Part shown: in pieces, positions 45,636-57,479 of the stretch
Numbering within the stretch: the stretch's first letter is position 1
Layout: each line of letters opens with the position of its first letter
NCBI GenBank assembly: GCA_018292915.2
Contig: JACVVK020000320.1
Coordinates: forward strand, 625,001-689,000
DNA: 64,000 bases
Direction of reading: 5' to 3'
Source of the DNA: Batillaria attramentaria
Taxonomy: Eukaryota; Mollusca; Gastropoda; Batillariidae
Position numbers and translations under genes: made by a program
The notes under the pieces: generated by a model
What the model was told of the DNA's origin: nothing
Seen by the model: only the letters and a program-made list of their open reading frames with translations
Databases searched by the model: none

Positions 45636-47845
45636 TGAAAAACAATTGAACTAGTAGTAATAATAGATCTGTCTGTCCTGGAAAAGACATTGACACAAAG
45701 AGACATAACTACATATATAGAGACGAACATGGAAACAAAAATCAATAACATACAGCTAAGGACAAAAATTAACAACAGCAAAAAGTTACGCATAACGTGT
45801 AACACCGCTCTGAGAGGCAGGGCCTACCTTATCTTAGACATGTATACATGTGCGAAGGGTTGGGGTCAAGGCCAGTGCTTGCACAACACACGCTGTCAGG
45901 TAATCCAATTTACAGTGCAGCCGGTCAGGCGCCAAAAAAAAAAAAAAAAAAAAAACCAAAAAACAAAACCTCAGGCATGGCGAAGCTCAACCACTCTGGC
46001 TTCTCATTACGTTTGCATATAACTGAAGTATTTGTCCACACCACTGCAACTCCATAATCATGTCAGTTGGCTCGAAACCTTCACACTCATCATCATCATC
46101 ATCATTAGCTTGCTTTACGTCCTATGGCTTTTGGCCCTCAAGGACAGGTTGTTCCTGGCGTGTGTCTTTGGCTGCTTGGCTAGGCGAGTGTCTTTGGGGT
46201 GTGTGAGGGCTGTTTTGCTTAGCTTTGGGCAACGTCAGAGGATCTTTGCTTGGCTTTTAGATGCCTGGTCTGGGTTTGTTTTTCAGTGCCTCAGTCTGTT
46301 CTGTCATCCGTACTTTTGCCTTTTAGATTATCACTGGGGTGTCCCCTCGCTTTTTGGTTTTAGAACCATTTAGTCAGATCTGATCGGACGATCGCGTCGG
46401 CCAGGGTTCTCATTGGCCTATCACCTAGGGTTTGGTGTGGCCTGAGGAAGTCAACCGTCTTCAGTGAGTATCTGTCTCTCAGGTCCCAGACCGGCTGGGG
46501 GCTGGCGGGCAGGCCATCACAACCGTTTACAATGTGGCGGACGTCTGGGGGCTGCCCACACTGGCAGAGGTCGTTACTCCATGTGTGTGCACAGCACAGT
46601 GTGCGTATTCTGCAGATGATTGCTGAGTGCCTGCGCGGGAATAGTGGCACGTGGTTTTGGCCACCCGGGAGGTGGACCCAGCCATTTTCTTCACACAATG
46701 CACGGAGTTTCCTCTCTCTGAGAGTGTGGGCCGCTCTTTGTATCTTGCTTTTTACTTCACTGAGTGTCTGGGGTTGTTTTGCTTCCCTGCCATCGCTGGT
46801 GGCGCCCCGGGCCGCTCGATCTCATGCATCTTCGCTCCAGTTAAGTAGTCGAAGGTCAACCCCACGACCGACTGCGCATGCCTGCCAACAATTGACCGCA
46901 AAATACACAAGTACTGTCGAATACAGAATGGCTTAATATGGGGTCAGTGAACAATATCCGACTAATGCAGAGAAAAAAAAATCGTAAGTGGAAACGAAGC
47001 ATATGTTACAGACAGTCGCTCTAGGCAAGGTCAGCTCGCAAGGCTGCGCATGCACTTTCTATTCTTAACTTAGTGTATGGGGATTACACATGCAGGCAAG
47101 AACTAACTCCTCAGGCCATATAGTAAGGCCGAGAGTCCGACTTGGCTCCCTTTAGTCATGACACTAAAGCGGCACTTGGGGAAGAGAAAAAGGGGGGGGG
47201 GGGGAAAACGGGGGGGGGGGGGGGATATCATTGATGCAGGCGCAATACTTCATATGGACTGACGTACCGTATACAGTAACACAGAAGGCATCAAGGGTAA
47301 TCCATTCTGCCACATGGCTTTTGTGATAAGTCAGTGACTGCAGCAGTCGAAAGACCTTGCTTGCGTTAGTCGAGTGGCATTGCGTCGTTAGTATACGTTC
47401 TGGCAATACCGCTGTACACCCCACCAGGGTAGTGTGTATAGCAAGCTATACATTTCCGACCTTAGAGTCGTCAAACATTATTAGTCCTTCAGAATGTTTC
47501 CCTGCAGCTAAGTAAATGACATTCATCACTGACATTGATTTGCACAGGTGACAATAGGAAGTTGACCGCACATGACCCTGTGACCGTGACCCCCCAGCGC
47601 ACATGCGCCGCCGGAGGTAAAAAGAAAAAACCAAAACAATAACAATACCACGTGTCTGCCGGTCAATTTCGGCAGAAAGAACGGTAAGCGCAGTCACTCT
47701 TGAGGTCTTGAAAAAAAAAAGCAACAACAAAAAACAACAAAAGCAACGGATAGAAATTTCCAATGAAGGAAAAACATACGTACAACAGAGGTAATACATC
47801 CATGCACTGTAACGTTCATAGATTTTGAAAGGATTTTGCATTTTC
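45636..47845. other. Inserted DNA between LINE ORF1 and ORF2, mostly unassigned
   Basis: It holds a LINE 3' fragment (46085-46698), an A run at about 45934-45954, G runs at 47190-47223, and otherwise sequence I cannot place. ORF1 and ORF2 of such elements are usually close together, so most of this stretch must be later insertion. Confidence 0.5.
46085..46698 (-). mobile_element. 5'-truncated non-LTR retrotransposon, C-terminal end
   Basis: On the minus strand 46698-46360 encodes a C-terminal segment with FPRRHSAIICRIRTLCCAHT and CQCGQPPDVRHIVNGC, the zinc-binding-like tail found after the reverse transcriptase in several LINE clades. A 3' UTR of about 270 bases ends in an ATG/TGA trinucleotide run at 46085-46105. 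Clade not assigned. Confidence 0.65.
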
Positions 47846-47852
47846 ACCTCAG

Positions 47853-48776
47853 TTATGCTCTCGTGTGCTTGTTGAAGAAAGCGTCCAAATCAGTGTCTAT
47901 GTGCACACGAAGCTTCTTTCCGTTTTTCAGCAATGCAATGATCTTACCATTTGACGGCCATGCAGTGCTGGTTGCTGAATGCTCCTGGACGCTCTGAAGA
48001 AGTTTAAAGTTCTTGTACGTTAGGTCCTCTGTGATCACGATGCCTGATCCTGCCAGGGTTCTCCGGTTTTTAACAATAAGGTCTCTAACCCTCCGACTTG
48101 CGAACTGGATAATGATGGCTCGTGGTTTGTCCTTCCTTCTCCCTGCTGCTTCTCCTGAGCCTCCTGACTCTTCTCGGGGTTGTGGGGCTGGAGCTCTGTG
48201 TGCCACTTGAATATCCTCTTCTTTGGCTGGCACTTTCAGCTTCTCGTTGAATATCTTTAGACTCTGTTTTACACAGTCTTCGCCTGGGGTCTCCTTCACA
48301 CCAAACACCCGGAGATTCCATCGTCTGGAGTACTGTTCATTGTCATTTTGATTTTTCTCGTTCGATCGTTTCATCGACAGCAACTGTTGCTTCAACTGGG
48401 AGTTCTCCGTCTCTACTTTCTCCACTTCTGTTCGCATCTCTTCCCTCTCCATTTCTAGCACAGTGATTTTGTCCTCAAGTTTTTCGAGTCTTTGCGAGAA
48501 CAGTGTTGTCAGCGCCGCTAGATCATCTTTAGTGGCCAGTTCCCCCAGTTTCTGCTTGATTTCCTCAAAGGCTGACTGCGTGGTGGCCATCTCCTCCTCT
48601 TCTTCCTCCAGGATCGTGTGATCGCCTTCGTCTTCTCCTTCACCCGGTCGCTTTTTCTTAGCTGATGGTTTCGTTGTCGATTTTTGTATCTGCCTCTCCG
48701 GACTGTAGTCACTAGATGATGTTGATGATGTTTTTCTTTTTGGCCTTTGAAAGTAGTTTAAAATGTTCGTACTCAT
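47853..48776 (-). CDS. L1-type ORF1 protein (coiled coil and RRM-like)
   Basis: 307 aa, intact. A charged Ser/Lys-rich N-terminus is followed by a coiled coil at about 70-155 with leucine heptads (LGELATKDDLAALTTLFSQR, LEKLEDKITVLEME), then NEQYSRRWNLRVFGVKET, the start of the RRM-like domain of L1 ORF1 (Transposase_22 type), and a basic C-terminal domain. These proteins trimerise and bind the LINE RNA. The ATG at 48776 is preferred; the frame is open upstream but without another ATG. The frame survives although ORF2 is broken, so it could still be expressed from the receptor B locus. Confidence 0.85.
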   Translation of the reverse strand: MSTNILNYFQRPKRKTSSTSSSDYSPERQIQKSTTKPSAKKKRPGEGEDEGDHTILEEEEEEMATTQSAFEEIKQKLGELATKDDLAALTTLFSQRLEKLEDKITVLEMEREEMRTEVEKVETENSQLKQQLLSMKRSNEKNQNDNEQYSRRWNLRVFGVKETPGEDCVKQSLKIFNEKLKVPAKEEDIQVAHRAPAPQPREESGGSGEAAGRRKDKPRAIIIQFASRRVRDLIVKNRRTLAGSGIVITEDLTYKNFKLLQSVQEHSATSTAWPSNGKIIALLKNGKKLRVHIDTDLDAFFNKHTRA

Positions 48777-48829
48777 GCTACTGAATCGCACTCGCTGCTC
48801 CGTCTCGCCGTACACAGTACACACTGAGT

Positions 48830-50748
48830 TCAGTCCGTGCTTCTCTGACAAGTCTCCAATAATCTTTTACATTGATGGCGGAAGGGGGGACTGGCAGCGG
48901 AGTATATAAGAGGGTTGAGAGCGAGGATCATAATGTAAGACCTGGACAGCAAGTGGAAGGCGAAGTATCTGGCCTCGTTACAGCGGACATTCGTCAGAAA
49001 GAACCCGTCCGAGGCCGCCAGAAGCAAGACCACCAGGTAGGGGCAGTAGCTGACGAAGAAGACGCAAGTCACAGTCAGCACCGTGACAGTCACCATGACG
49101 GTTGTCTGTCTGAAACGTTTTGCCTTTCTATCCATACCAGCAACAGGACGACGATTGCTCTGATCATCACGAATACGTTTATCACGCCACCGTCTGCCAC
49201 ACGCGGCTTCCTCTGACGCTCCACCTAAGAACTGAAGGACGGGAACTGGCGTTTCTGCTGTTACGACTATGGTCGAAATATTCAAGTTGCGGTTGGATGC
49301 CGTGTATGCCGATGTTGTGAGTGGCGGGTCTTTCCTGTTTTTCGCAAGCGCATTGTCCACACTGGTACGGACATCCACACCAAAGCGGAAGCCGCAGTCC
49401 TGAGGTGGTCCATCGACGTTTACCCCGCTGGATACCTCCGGGTCTATGCTGTTTTCAGCAAGCGGAGTGTCCGCGTTGTTACTGACATCCACATCAGAGC
49501 GGATGCCGCGGTCCTGGGGTAATTCACAGACGCTTTGTGTCCCACTGGGTAATTCAGGACACACTTGAGTGACCGATTCCACCTTGCAGGGCACAGACAC
49601 GAAACCGACAGACCCATCGGAGGCGTTCACATCGGGGGTGTTAAGTGCAGAGCGCATGCCCTCTAGCTTGCACTGATGCCACCACAACGTTCTGATGGTG
49701 ATGTAGTACATGTAGACCACAGCGAGCCAGGCGGCGCCAAACACCGTTATCAGAAGGACTTTCATCACGGCAGGCCACACGCTCGTCTTGTGCTCGTCCG
49801 ACACACCGCACGTGTATTCTGAAATTAATCGTGCAACACGATGCCATTTACACCAGTCTTAACCTTCGCCGCACGAAGCTTTAGACTACACACAACCATG
49901 GAGTGGGTCATGCCCGACTCATGCTTTTCATAGAGCGATTTCAGTGTATATACCTATCCCGACGATGTGCCATGTGGGTCCGCCAGGACCCATACATTTT
50001 CTGAAGAGTGGGTCCGCCAGGACCCATACATTTTGTGAGGGGTAAAGAGCTAGAGCATCGTATCTAACCCTTGTTGAATCCTTTGTCGTTTGTTCGTTGG
50101 TTTGTTTACTTTTTTTTTTAAAGAGTGTCAACAGTACTCACGAATCATGCTGACAGAAACACAACGCACACTACATGAAATTGCCTGTAAATGAAGACCG
50201 GCCGTGTACACATGACTGACACAGGTCAGCGTTTTGTCACACCAAGTGTATTTCGAGCACGCTTTGCACAGATTGCCGAGAATGCTCTAATCAGCGTACC
50301 AACCCGTATATCATGTCTAGAAATGAGATTAATTTCGTCATTAATTTGTTTTTATTAATAACAGGTCCAATTTAGGTGGAACTGGGAGATGACGCTCATT
50401 ACGTTACGTCTTTGTTTTGTTTACATGGTTGATGTTATGTGAGGGAGTTGTTCTCCTATGTTTGGGGTTCATGCAGGCGGGGAGGCCGAGCTGGAGGGCA
50501 GTTGTGCGCATTGGTCTGTGTGGTGGTGGCTACTGTGTCGTTGTGCTGAGAGGCACCAAATGCGCGGCTTTTTTACCTGCTGGTGACGCCACTGACGCAC
50601 TTTAAATGCTTACAGGTGATTGGCTGGTGTGTATTCTAGTTTAGGGTGGGTCGCGAAGTGCCTTTCCTGTAGTGTGCGGAGCGTGGAGGGTGTAAACTTA
50701 TGTATTATAAAATTTTCCCCCGTTTGGGTTCATTGTTGCCTGGAAAGG

Positions 50749-50802
<54 letters not shown>

Positions 50803-52282
50803 GCACACAGAGATTCGCCGGCAATGAGAACATTCGGCCTGTTTCGAACTTTTTATTCGTCCAACCGTTTTCACCAAGTCCGTAACGTAGATAACTATGT
50901 TTCTAACTGGACCATACAGTTTCGACCAGGGCTGACAAAGACGTTTTTGATCACACGTTTTGATCAAAGTGTTTTAACATCCTACCCGCAGCAAAACGTT
51001 TTGCTCTCCCCCTCAGCCCCCAGAACGTTAAGTTGAATGTTTTTGATCGAAACTTTCCTTGGCTGAATCGTCTTTAGTCGAAAGGGTAATTGGTCCCAAG
51101 TTCCCAATTCCTGTACGTGCAAGCATTATCTACCCACCTGGAATGTTTTTGGGTTTCATGGTGTGAACTCCGTAAAAAAGCAGATTCGGAGATGCCACCA
51201 TAACAGCCACGGCAAACCCCACAGCAAGCAGAAGCTTTCTCCTTTGCCTGATCGTCTTGGACTTCATGGGGTGGACGATGTGCTGGTAGCGATCCAGTTC
51301 AATACAGAGCAGACCGTGCATGGACCCCACGTGAGCCACTGTGAGGATGAACTTGCTGAGTCTGACAACACAGGTCAACATGTACATGTACCGTTTCTTT
51401 AGGCCTCCAGCAGTCACACATACGGGGCGCTGTATCTCCCCCTTGCATTCATCCCTTTTGTTTTCACTAGACCTCTTTAGATGACGATGACTTTAAATTA
51501 TCAGTATCAGTAATTGTGCAGTGGTAAATCTGATATCAGTCTGTTGCAACATCTTCTCGAGGTTGGGTATGTGAGAACAGGTTCAATCTGCGTAATCTGC
51601 ATTAGTCGGCCGTTGAAGTGAGAATACTTGAAGAAGCCGCGTTTGGAGATGTTCATCATTTGTAAGTTTATGTATCTACTGATTTGCAGTAGGAAAAGTT
51701 GCTGTTTGGACTGAATGTAAAATATATTTTTGATCTGTAAGGCTGTTTCATGTGTAATTTCTTTGGCTTAATTACAGTTACTCACATACAGTTTGTAACC
51801 CCCCTAGCAAAAGTTTTGATACGGTAGCACTGTTATACCTAAGTTAACACACTTTCCCCTTTCCCGTGAAAGATTTATTTCCACAGAGAGAGAGAGAGAG
51901 AGAGAGAGATGCGTGTGCGTTTGTGTATGAGCTTAATGTTATATAACGAAGCGTACTTGCACAGGTAAGGATCCCTGGTCCTGACAATAAAGTACAAGTC
52001 CATTAAGTCGGCTGGTATGCCCACCAAACAGGCCAAAAGGTCGTAAGCTGCAATGGCGATAACATAATGTTTGACGCTGCAGTTCAGGGAATGAGCTGTC
52101 GACCACACAATAATTAAGATCACGTTGCTCGGGATACCCACAGTGGACACCACGGACAGGATAACCACGATAGGCAAGTTGAGGTTCTCCAGGGCTCTGG
52201 TGTCTTTTTCTTTTAAATCTTCGAACTCAGAGTCCGTTAGGTTGGTCACACATACATTTGTGCACACTGGTCCCATATACAT
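48830..52282 (-). CDS. Class A GPCR, tandem gene B, C-terminus replaced by LINE sequence
   Basis: Exons 52282..51957, 51361..51138, 49818..48830; 512 aa. Introns are GT..AG with the same phases as A and C. The start ATG sits in the conserved context RPTRSSKMYMGP. Landmarks: N-terminal glycosylation motif NLTD, TM1 with GIPSNV, LDRYQHIVHP after TM3, TM6 FFVSYCPYLV, TM7 LALNPLIYSAA. The third loop is about 170 residues with repeated PQDRG/CGFR-type units. After QCKRLL in helix 8 the exon runs into the LINE at 48855 and ends after ETCQRSTD with TGA at 48832-48830. The original tail is at 35231-35151. The new tail keeps one Cys for possible palmitoylation, so the receptor may still work, but the transcript would need a new polyadenylation site. 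Confidence 0.88.
49974..50034. repeat. Tandem hairpin unit in intron 2 of gene B
   Basis: GTGGGTCCGCCAGGACCCAT followed by ACATTTT occurs at 49974-50000 and again at 50008-50034. Each unit is a palindrome, TGGGTCC / GGACCCA with a GCCA loop. Confidence 0.8.
50748..50800. repeat. CT/CA microsatellite in intron 2 of gene B
   Basis: CT run followed by CA, then GATTCGCCGGCAA. The same order is present in intron 2 of gene C at 57397-57490, showing that the introns were duplicated together with the exons. Confidence 0.85.
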
Positions 52283-52507
52283 TTTGGAGGATCTCGTCGG
52301 ACGATGTACATGTACAAGTGAACAGCGCAGTGCCCAAGATCAACGCCAGATCTGCAAAAGTTGTCACGTAGATCGAGATAAGGTGTGTATTACATGTTCT
52401 GAAACACTGCAAACGGTTCCATTTGTATCGGCTACATAATCTGCTACAAAGCATGTATTGTGACAGATGGGCCTAGCATGTTATCACAGACTCTGTAGTA
52501 TTCTGCG

Positions 52508-52745
52508 AGTGCTGTCTAAAGGGTTTGTTTCCAACTCAGAACAAACAATCGCCATTTTCTTTCCCACGTAATTACAACAATAAAATGACGTAACCTGTTC
52601 CGTCAAAATCGTCATCAAGCTGGTTCACAGGTCAAACCGGACCGGCTGGGTAGCGAGCTAGGCATTGAATAAATAGACCTTACGTGATTAGTTCAGTCTC
52701 GTAAAAAACCACGAGGTCAGTTTTTTTTTCCGTAGCTACTCCGGC
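52508..52745 (-). promoter_or_regulatory. Conserved upstream block of receptor gene B
   Basis: Counterpart of 34838-35070. TGACGTAA is at 52586-52593, about 300 bases upstream of the ATG, followed in the block by CCTGTTCCGTCA, GGCTGGGTAGCGAGCT and AATAAATAGACCTTACGTG. Likely core or proximal promoter by conservation; transcription start not determined. Confidence 0.6.
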
Positions 52746-52823
52746 GAGCCTCAAGTAAACCACGAGAAGTCATCGTGTAAGCTGTTTATAGCATGAGCAT
52801 TCAGATTCTTACCTCTAATCCTA

Positions 52824-52994
52824 GGGAGCCGGGGTGGCCGAATGGTAGAGCGTTAAACTCGCAATACTCTGGTCGTGAGTTCGTATCCCGGCTGGGGCCA
52901 AATATTTGTGCTGGCTTTTACATCGTTGCCTCGTCTTTGATATCGTCCGTATGTGGTGGAAGAGGACGTTAAACCCCCAAACACCCAACCCACA
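52824..52994 (+). repeat. tRNA-derived SINE upstream of gene B
   Basis: Same family as 31330-31498, with A box TGGCCGAATGGTAGAGCG and B box GAGTTCGTATCCC. Flanks CTCTAATCCT and CTCTACTCCT look like a TSD with one mismatch. A reverse-strand tail fragment of the family is at about 53090-53142. Confidence 0.8.
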
Positions 52995-53149
52995 CTCTAC
53001 TCCTTAAATAGCAAGCATTTTCTACATTTTATTTTTCTGGTAGGGTGACTAGTGATTTTTGTATCCCCTCAAAATTCTGTGAAATAGGTGTTTTGGTGTT
53101 TAACGTCCTTTTCCACCACATGCGGGTGATATCAAAGACGGCTGTGTAA

Positions 53150-55118
53150 GGACTTGTGAGGAAATGATGCGTAGGGCACTTGAAAGTGCTTGATGTTTAA
53201 AAATACTATCATTCAAAGCGTGTGCTCACGTACTGACATTCATAAGTGAAGTCGCAAATGTACTCCGCAGAGAATTTTCTGTGCGATCATTTTTACGTGA
53301 TCCAAACGACAATATCAACCCCCCCCCCCCCAAAAAAAAAAAAAATAAAAAAAAAATGAAAAAAGTGAAAAAAGTGAACAAAATAACTATGCACCGGCCG
53401 TGACGTGTGAGTTCCAATTGTTTGAAATGACGCACTGTCTGTGCGTCTTTGACTGGTGACGTAACTGGAGTGTGTTTTTGCGTTGTTTCCCAAAAGAGAA
53501 ACAACCTTATGGATGGGGCAGATTTCGCTGGGCGCAGCAGCAGTTTCACACTCTCTTGCTGGGACACAGAGTCCTTCAGGGGAAAGTACTGCACTCTGGT
53601 TCGTAGTACAGCTCTGTAGCTCTGACAGATTTGTGTTAAAAAAAAATAAAAAATTCTAAGGTAGGGGGTGGTTTGCACATAAGGACAAATATCTATGAAA
53701 CGACTCCTTCAAATTAATTATCATCCCGGTATATTTATCACGTGTGACAACTGCTCATATAACAGGAAATACTGGACTGTTATAGCTTTCATATTAAGAA
53801 TAACGGAGATTTTAGCTAAACATAGTTTTTGTTTTTCTCTCCCCCCCCCCCCCTCCCCTTCAAGTTCAAGTTCTGCGTGAAGCGCCGGTCCAAAGAATTC
53901 CAATTTCGTGATTTCGTAAGTACAACTGAAAGCTATTCAAGTCCACGTCTCACCAGCCCTCTAGATCTTCCAGATTTTACTTAATACAGTCAGGGAAGTT
54001 ACAACAGCAACAGGGAAATCACAAGGCATGAACAAGCCTCGTTTGTCAGACCTGACGTCAAATGTTTAGTTCACGGAATCTCTCTTTCTCCTAAGATTCT
54101 AGATCCGCTATAGCGTAGAAGATCTAGTGTCTTTGGTAGGTCTTACAGACTTGTAGAGAGAGAAAGCAACAAAAACACCGGCAACAATAACAACAAAACA
54201 ATAGCTCGAAATTTGGAGAAACAACTTTACGGGATGGGGCCATTCCTCTTTGTTGTGAACTCTAAAACCACTGAGTGGGTTATGGAAAGTCGTAACTTAC
54301 ACTTTCGCTCTCTGTTTCCTTAATATTTTCGGCCGTAAAGCACTCGTAGTTAACTCACTGAAAGTTTGCACTGGCGAGTGGTGTAAGAATGTTTTATCTG
54401 CCATAACAAACAAGTTCTTAATAACCCGTTCAGCTATTTATGTCAGGTGCATAATTATACCTCTTTTCCTACCATGTAAGTAATGCAGGAACCTATTACT
54501 CTGCCCAAGTAAGTTTGGGTCGCTGACGCCAGTGGTCTCACTAAAATATTCATCATTAATTTCTTCTTTGATTTCAATTTTGCTTGGTGGGAGTGTTCTA
54601 CATTTAGAATACTCATGTTAGCTGCTGAAAACAACAACAACAAACAACAACTGTGATTAGAAACGACAGTTTTGCCGCTGTGTGGTCTGCTTACAAGGCA
54701 AACAAAACAGACGCTGAAAAAGACGCAATGCACGTCAAAGTCGTGCATAAATAGAAAAAAAAAGAAAAAAAAGTTGACACTAGCCTGTCTGTGCCGAGAC
54801 ACATTTATCCCTAACTATTCAAGTTCCTGAAAATACCGCAACATTCTGAAAACGTCAGAATCAGCTGAACGCGACAGTTTTCAACCGTGAAAAATGAGGC
54901 CAGTTTCCATTCTGTGTAACAAGAACGATTTTGATCACCTGCATCGACCAGCACTTTTAGACATGGGTCATCAGCGGATAGTGGCACTGTCTGAGTTTCG
55001 TTTAGGTTGCCAACCAGTCGGCCACAATTTGCGTATTTCAAGTTTCTTGTCCCCTCAGTCAACGTTCCCATACATACAAGTACGACATTACACCCCCCCC
55101 CCAACACACACACACACA

Positions 55119-55150
<32 letters not shown>

Positions 55151-56050
55151 TTTCCCCTGCGTGCGTTTCGAGATTCAGAGATTAACGGTACCAAAACCAC
55201 TGTACTCGCTAGCAAACACGCTTTCCAGCATTTCTCTCGCAATTCAGTTTATTATTCAAACCCTGAAACGTTCGGCCGGTTATTCCTCAAATACCAATTT
55301 ATCAAAACACCTCATAGCGACTTCTCCAACGGTCAACATTTTGTTCTCTCTCCATCGGAAACATTGAAAAATTTCCAAATCTACCGAATAGAGAAGGAAA
55401 AGCGTTCTCCTTTGCAAAAGAGCCGTTAAGGGCCCGTTAGCCTACTCTTGTTTGATCCACGCTTGACTAAAGGTCAAGGTCATTGCTTGTCATCATGCTG
55501 TCTGTTGTGATGTCTAAAATTGGCATTTTCACAGAAACTACAAACACAAGAGGTATTAAACTTGGCCTAGTGATAGACACTGATAAGATCTTTTCCGGCT
55601 GACACATCTTGTTTGAATGATTTTGACTGGAGGTTAACGCCACATGAGTTGTCCATGGAAAACTGTAATATTGCAATTTTCTCAGAAACTACTAATACCA
55701 GCGACTCCTACCTTGGCATGATGATAGACCTTTAGCCGGACATACTCTTCTGATTCACCTTGATCCATTTCACAAGTAAGCTAAGTAGGCTTCTGCCAGT
55801 AAGTTTTTTTCTGTTTTTTCAACCTTTAGTTGTACGAAGGATTATCAGTTCGAGTTCTTGTCTTTCTCGTCATGTTCTTCACGTATAGACAAGTGTTACA
55901 GGCAAAGCGGTAACTGTGTGATCCTTCTTCTACCACCAAGACGTTTGCACATATTGCACAACACATCTGATGCACTTCGGACAAAAGTCGTGCCCACTTT
56001 GTGTGGAATGTATTATGTATTTTCGTGCATCACTATATCAAACGAAACCC
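53150..56050. other. Intergenic region between receptor genes C and B
   Basis: No gene supported. It contains a C/A run at 53318-53355, an inverted copy of repeat P (about 53545-53600), a block at 53930-54080 that recurs twice at 62510-62960, CA tracts at 55103-55150 and a piece of the TCAAGGTCA repeat at 55462-55760. The blocks 53480-53640 and 53930-54080 have counterparts upstream of gene C (59180-59230, 62310-62960), marking a segmental duplication. Confidence 0.6.
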
Positions 56051-56055
56051 TTCTA

Positions 56056-57396
56056 TCAGACTTCGGATTCCGGATTTTTTGTAACAGATGTTGAACGGGA
56101 CGCAGACACACCTTGGGGATCCCGTTCATCTTTGCACCTCAGTAACCTCTTACACTGACGGCGGAAGGGGGGACTGACAGCGCAGTATATAAGAGGGTTG
56201 AGAGCGAGGATCATAATGTAAGACCTGGACAGCAAGTGGAAGGCGAAGTATCTGGCCTCGTTACAGCGGACATTCGTCAGAAAGAACTCGTCCGAGGCCG
56301 CCAGAAGCAAGACCACCAGGTAGGGGCAGTAGCTGACGAAGAAGACGCAAGTCACAGTCAGCATCGTGACAGTCACCATGAAATCTATTGCCTTACTATC
56401 CATACCAGCAGGAAGAAGATGGGCGCTCTGATCTGTACGAATAGGATTGGATAATAGTTTATCAAGCTTTGGTCCACCCGCTGTTTGCCGTGTGCCACAC
56501 GCGGCTTTTTGTGATACTCCACCCAAGAACTTACGGAAGGGAACTGGTGTTTCTGGTATTTCGAAGTTCGGTCTACACAACTTGCGGTTGGATGCCGTGT
56601 GTGCCGATGCAGACGTTGTGGGTTGCGGGTCTCCGCTGTCTTTCGCAAGCTGAGTGTCCGCGCTGTTATTGACATCCACATCAGAGCGGATGCCGCTGTC
56701 CTGAGGTGATTTACAGACGCTTTGTGCCCCACTGGGTAATTCAGGACAAACATGAGCGACCGATTCCACTTTGCAGGGCACAGACACGGCACTGGCAGAC
56801 GCGAGGGGGATGTTAGGTGTAGAGCGCATGCTCTCTAGCGTGTACTGATGCCTCCACAACTGTTTGATGATGGTGCGGTACATGTAGGCCACAGCGAACC
56901 AGGCGGCGCCAAATACCGTCACCAGCTCGACTTTCATCACGGCCGGCAACGCACTCGTCTTGTGCGCGTCCGATACACCGCACGTGTATTCTGAAACCGA
57001 TCATGCAACATGATGCCATTTACACCAGTCTTTACCTTTAGCGTTTGCAGTTCTTACAATTTCGATGTGTAGAAGGCTGGGTGCCGGCCATGAGTCCAGT
57101 ATAGCCTAGTCGGAGAGGGAAATGGTGAAAAATCCCAAACCACGTGTGTTTTTACAGATTAGTCTGTAAGTTTTTAAAGTATAACCCAAATACTGAAAGA
57201 GTAGATAATCAAGAGTTTATGAGTTCACAAGATAGTTTTAATGTTTTCATGACACATGAAATAAGCAAAACTCAAAGTCAGACCGCCCATATTCGAATGC
57301 TTCTATGTGTAGCCGTTGCGCTACATGTTCTCGACTTTGGACAACGTTTATTGCAATGGTTCTTGTGATTCTGATTTTAATGTTTAGGTAGGTAGG

Positions 57397-57479
<83 letters not shown>

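Larger units (their letters stand above)
35219..48868 (-). mobile_element. L1-superfamily LINE with nested insertions, inside a GPCR coding exon
   Basis: A 13-bp TSD, CCAATAATCTTTT, stands at 35219-35231 and 48856-48868; the inserted DNA is 35232-48855. On the minus strand the order is a 5' UTR of about 79 bases, ORF1 (48776-47853), ORF2 (44047-39335) and an A-rich 3' end at 35232-35290. Subtracting the nested pieces I can delimit (solo LTR 0.9 kb, DNA element 1.4 kb, LINE fragment about 0.8 kb, TIR element 3.75 kb) leaves about 6.7 kb, a normal size for L1/Tx1-type elements. It is in the same orientation as receptor gene B. Confidence 0.88.

Noticed and set aside
45311..45805. Overlapping frames on both strands with no known domain
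   Set aside because: They lie across the end of a non-autonomous DNA transposon and show no family signature.
50417..50605. Hydrophobic frame of 62 residues in the gene B intron
   Set aside because: Not present in the homologous intron of gene C and without further support.
51362..51417. Exon 2 of receptor B beginning upstream of 51361
   Set aside because: The frame is open there, but only the acceptor GTTGTCAG at 51361 restores the normal 25-residue distance between the TM3 Cys and the DRY Arg, and the same site fits A and C.
53226..53678. Minus-strand frame of 150 residues
   Set aside because: It crosses the C/A homopolymer and a copy of the short repeat P; no homology or conserved start.
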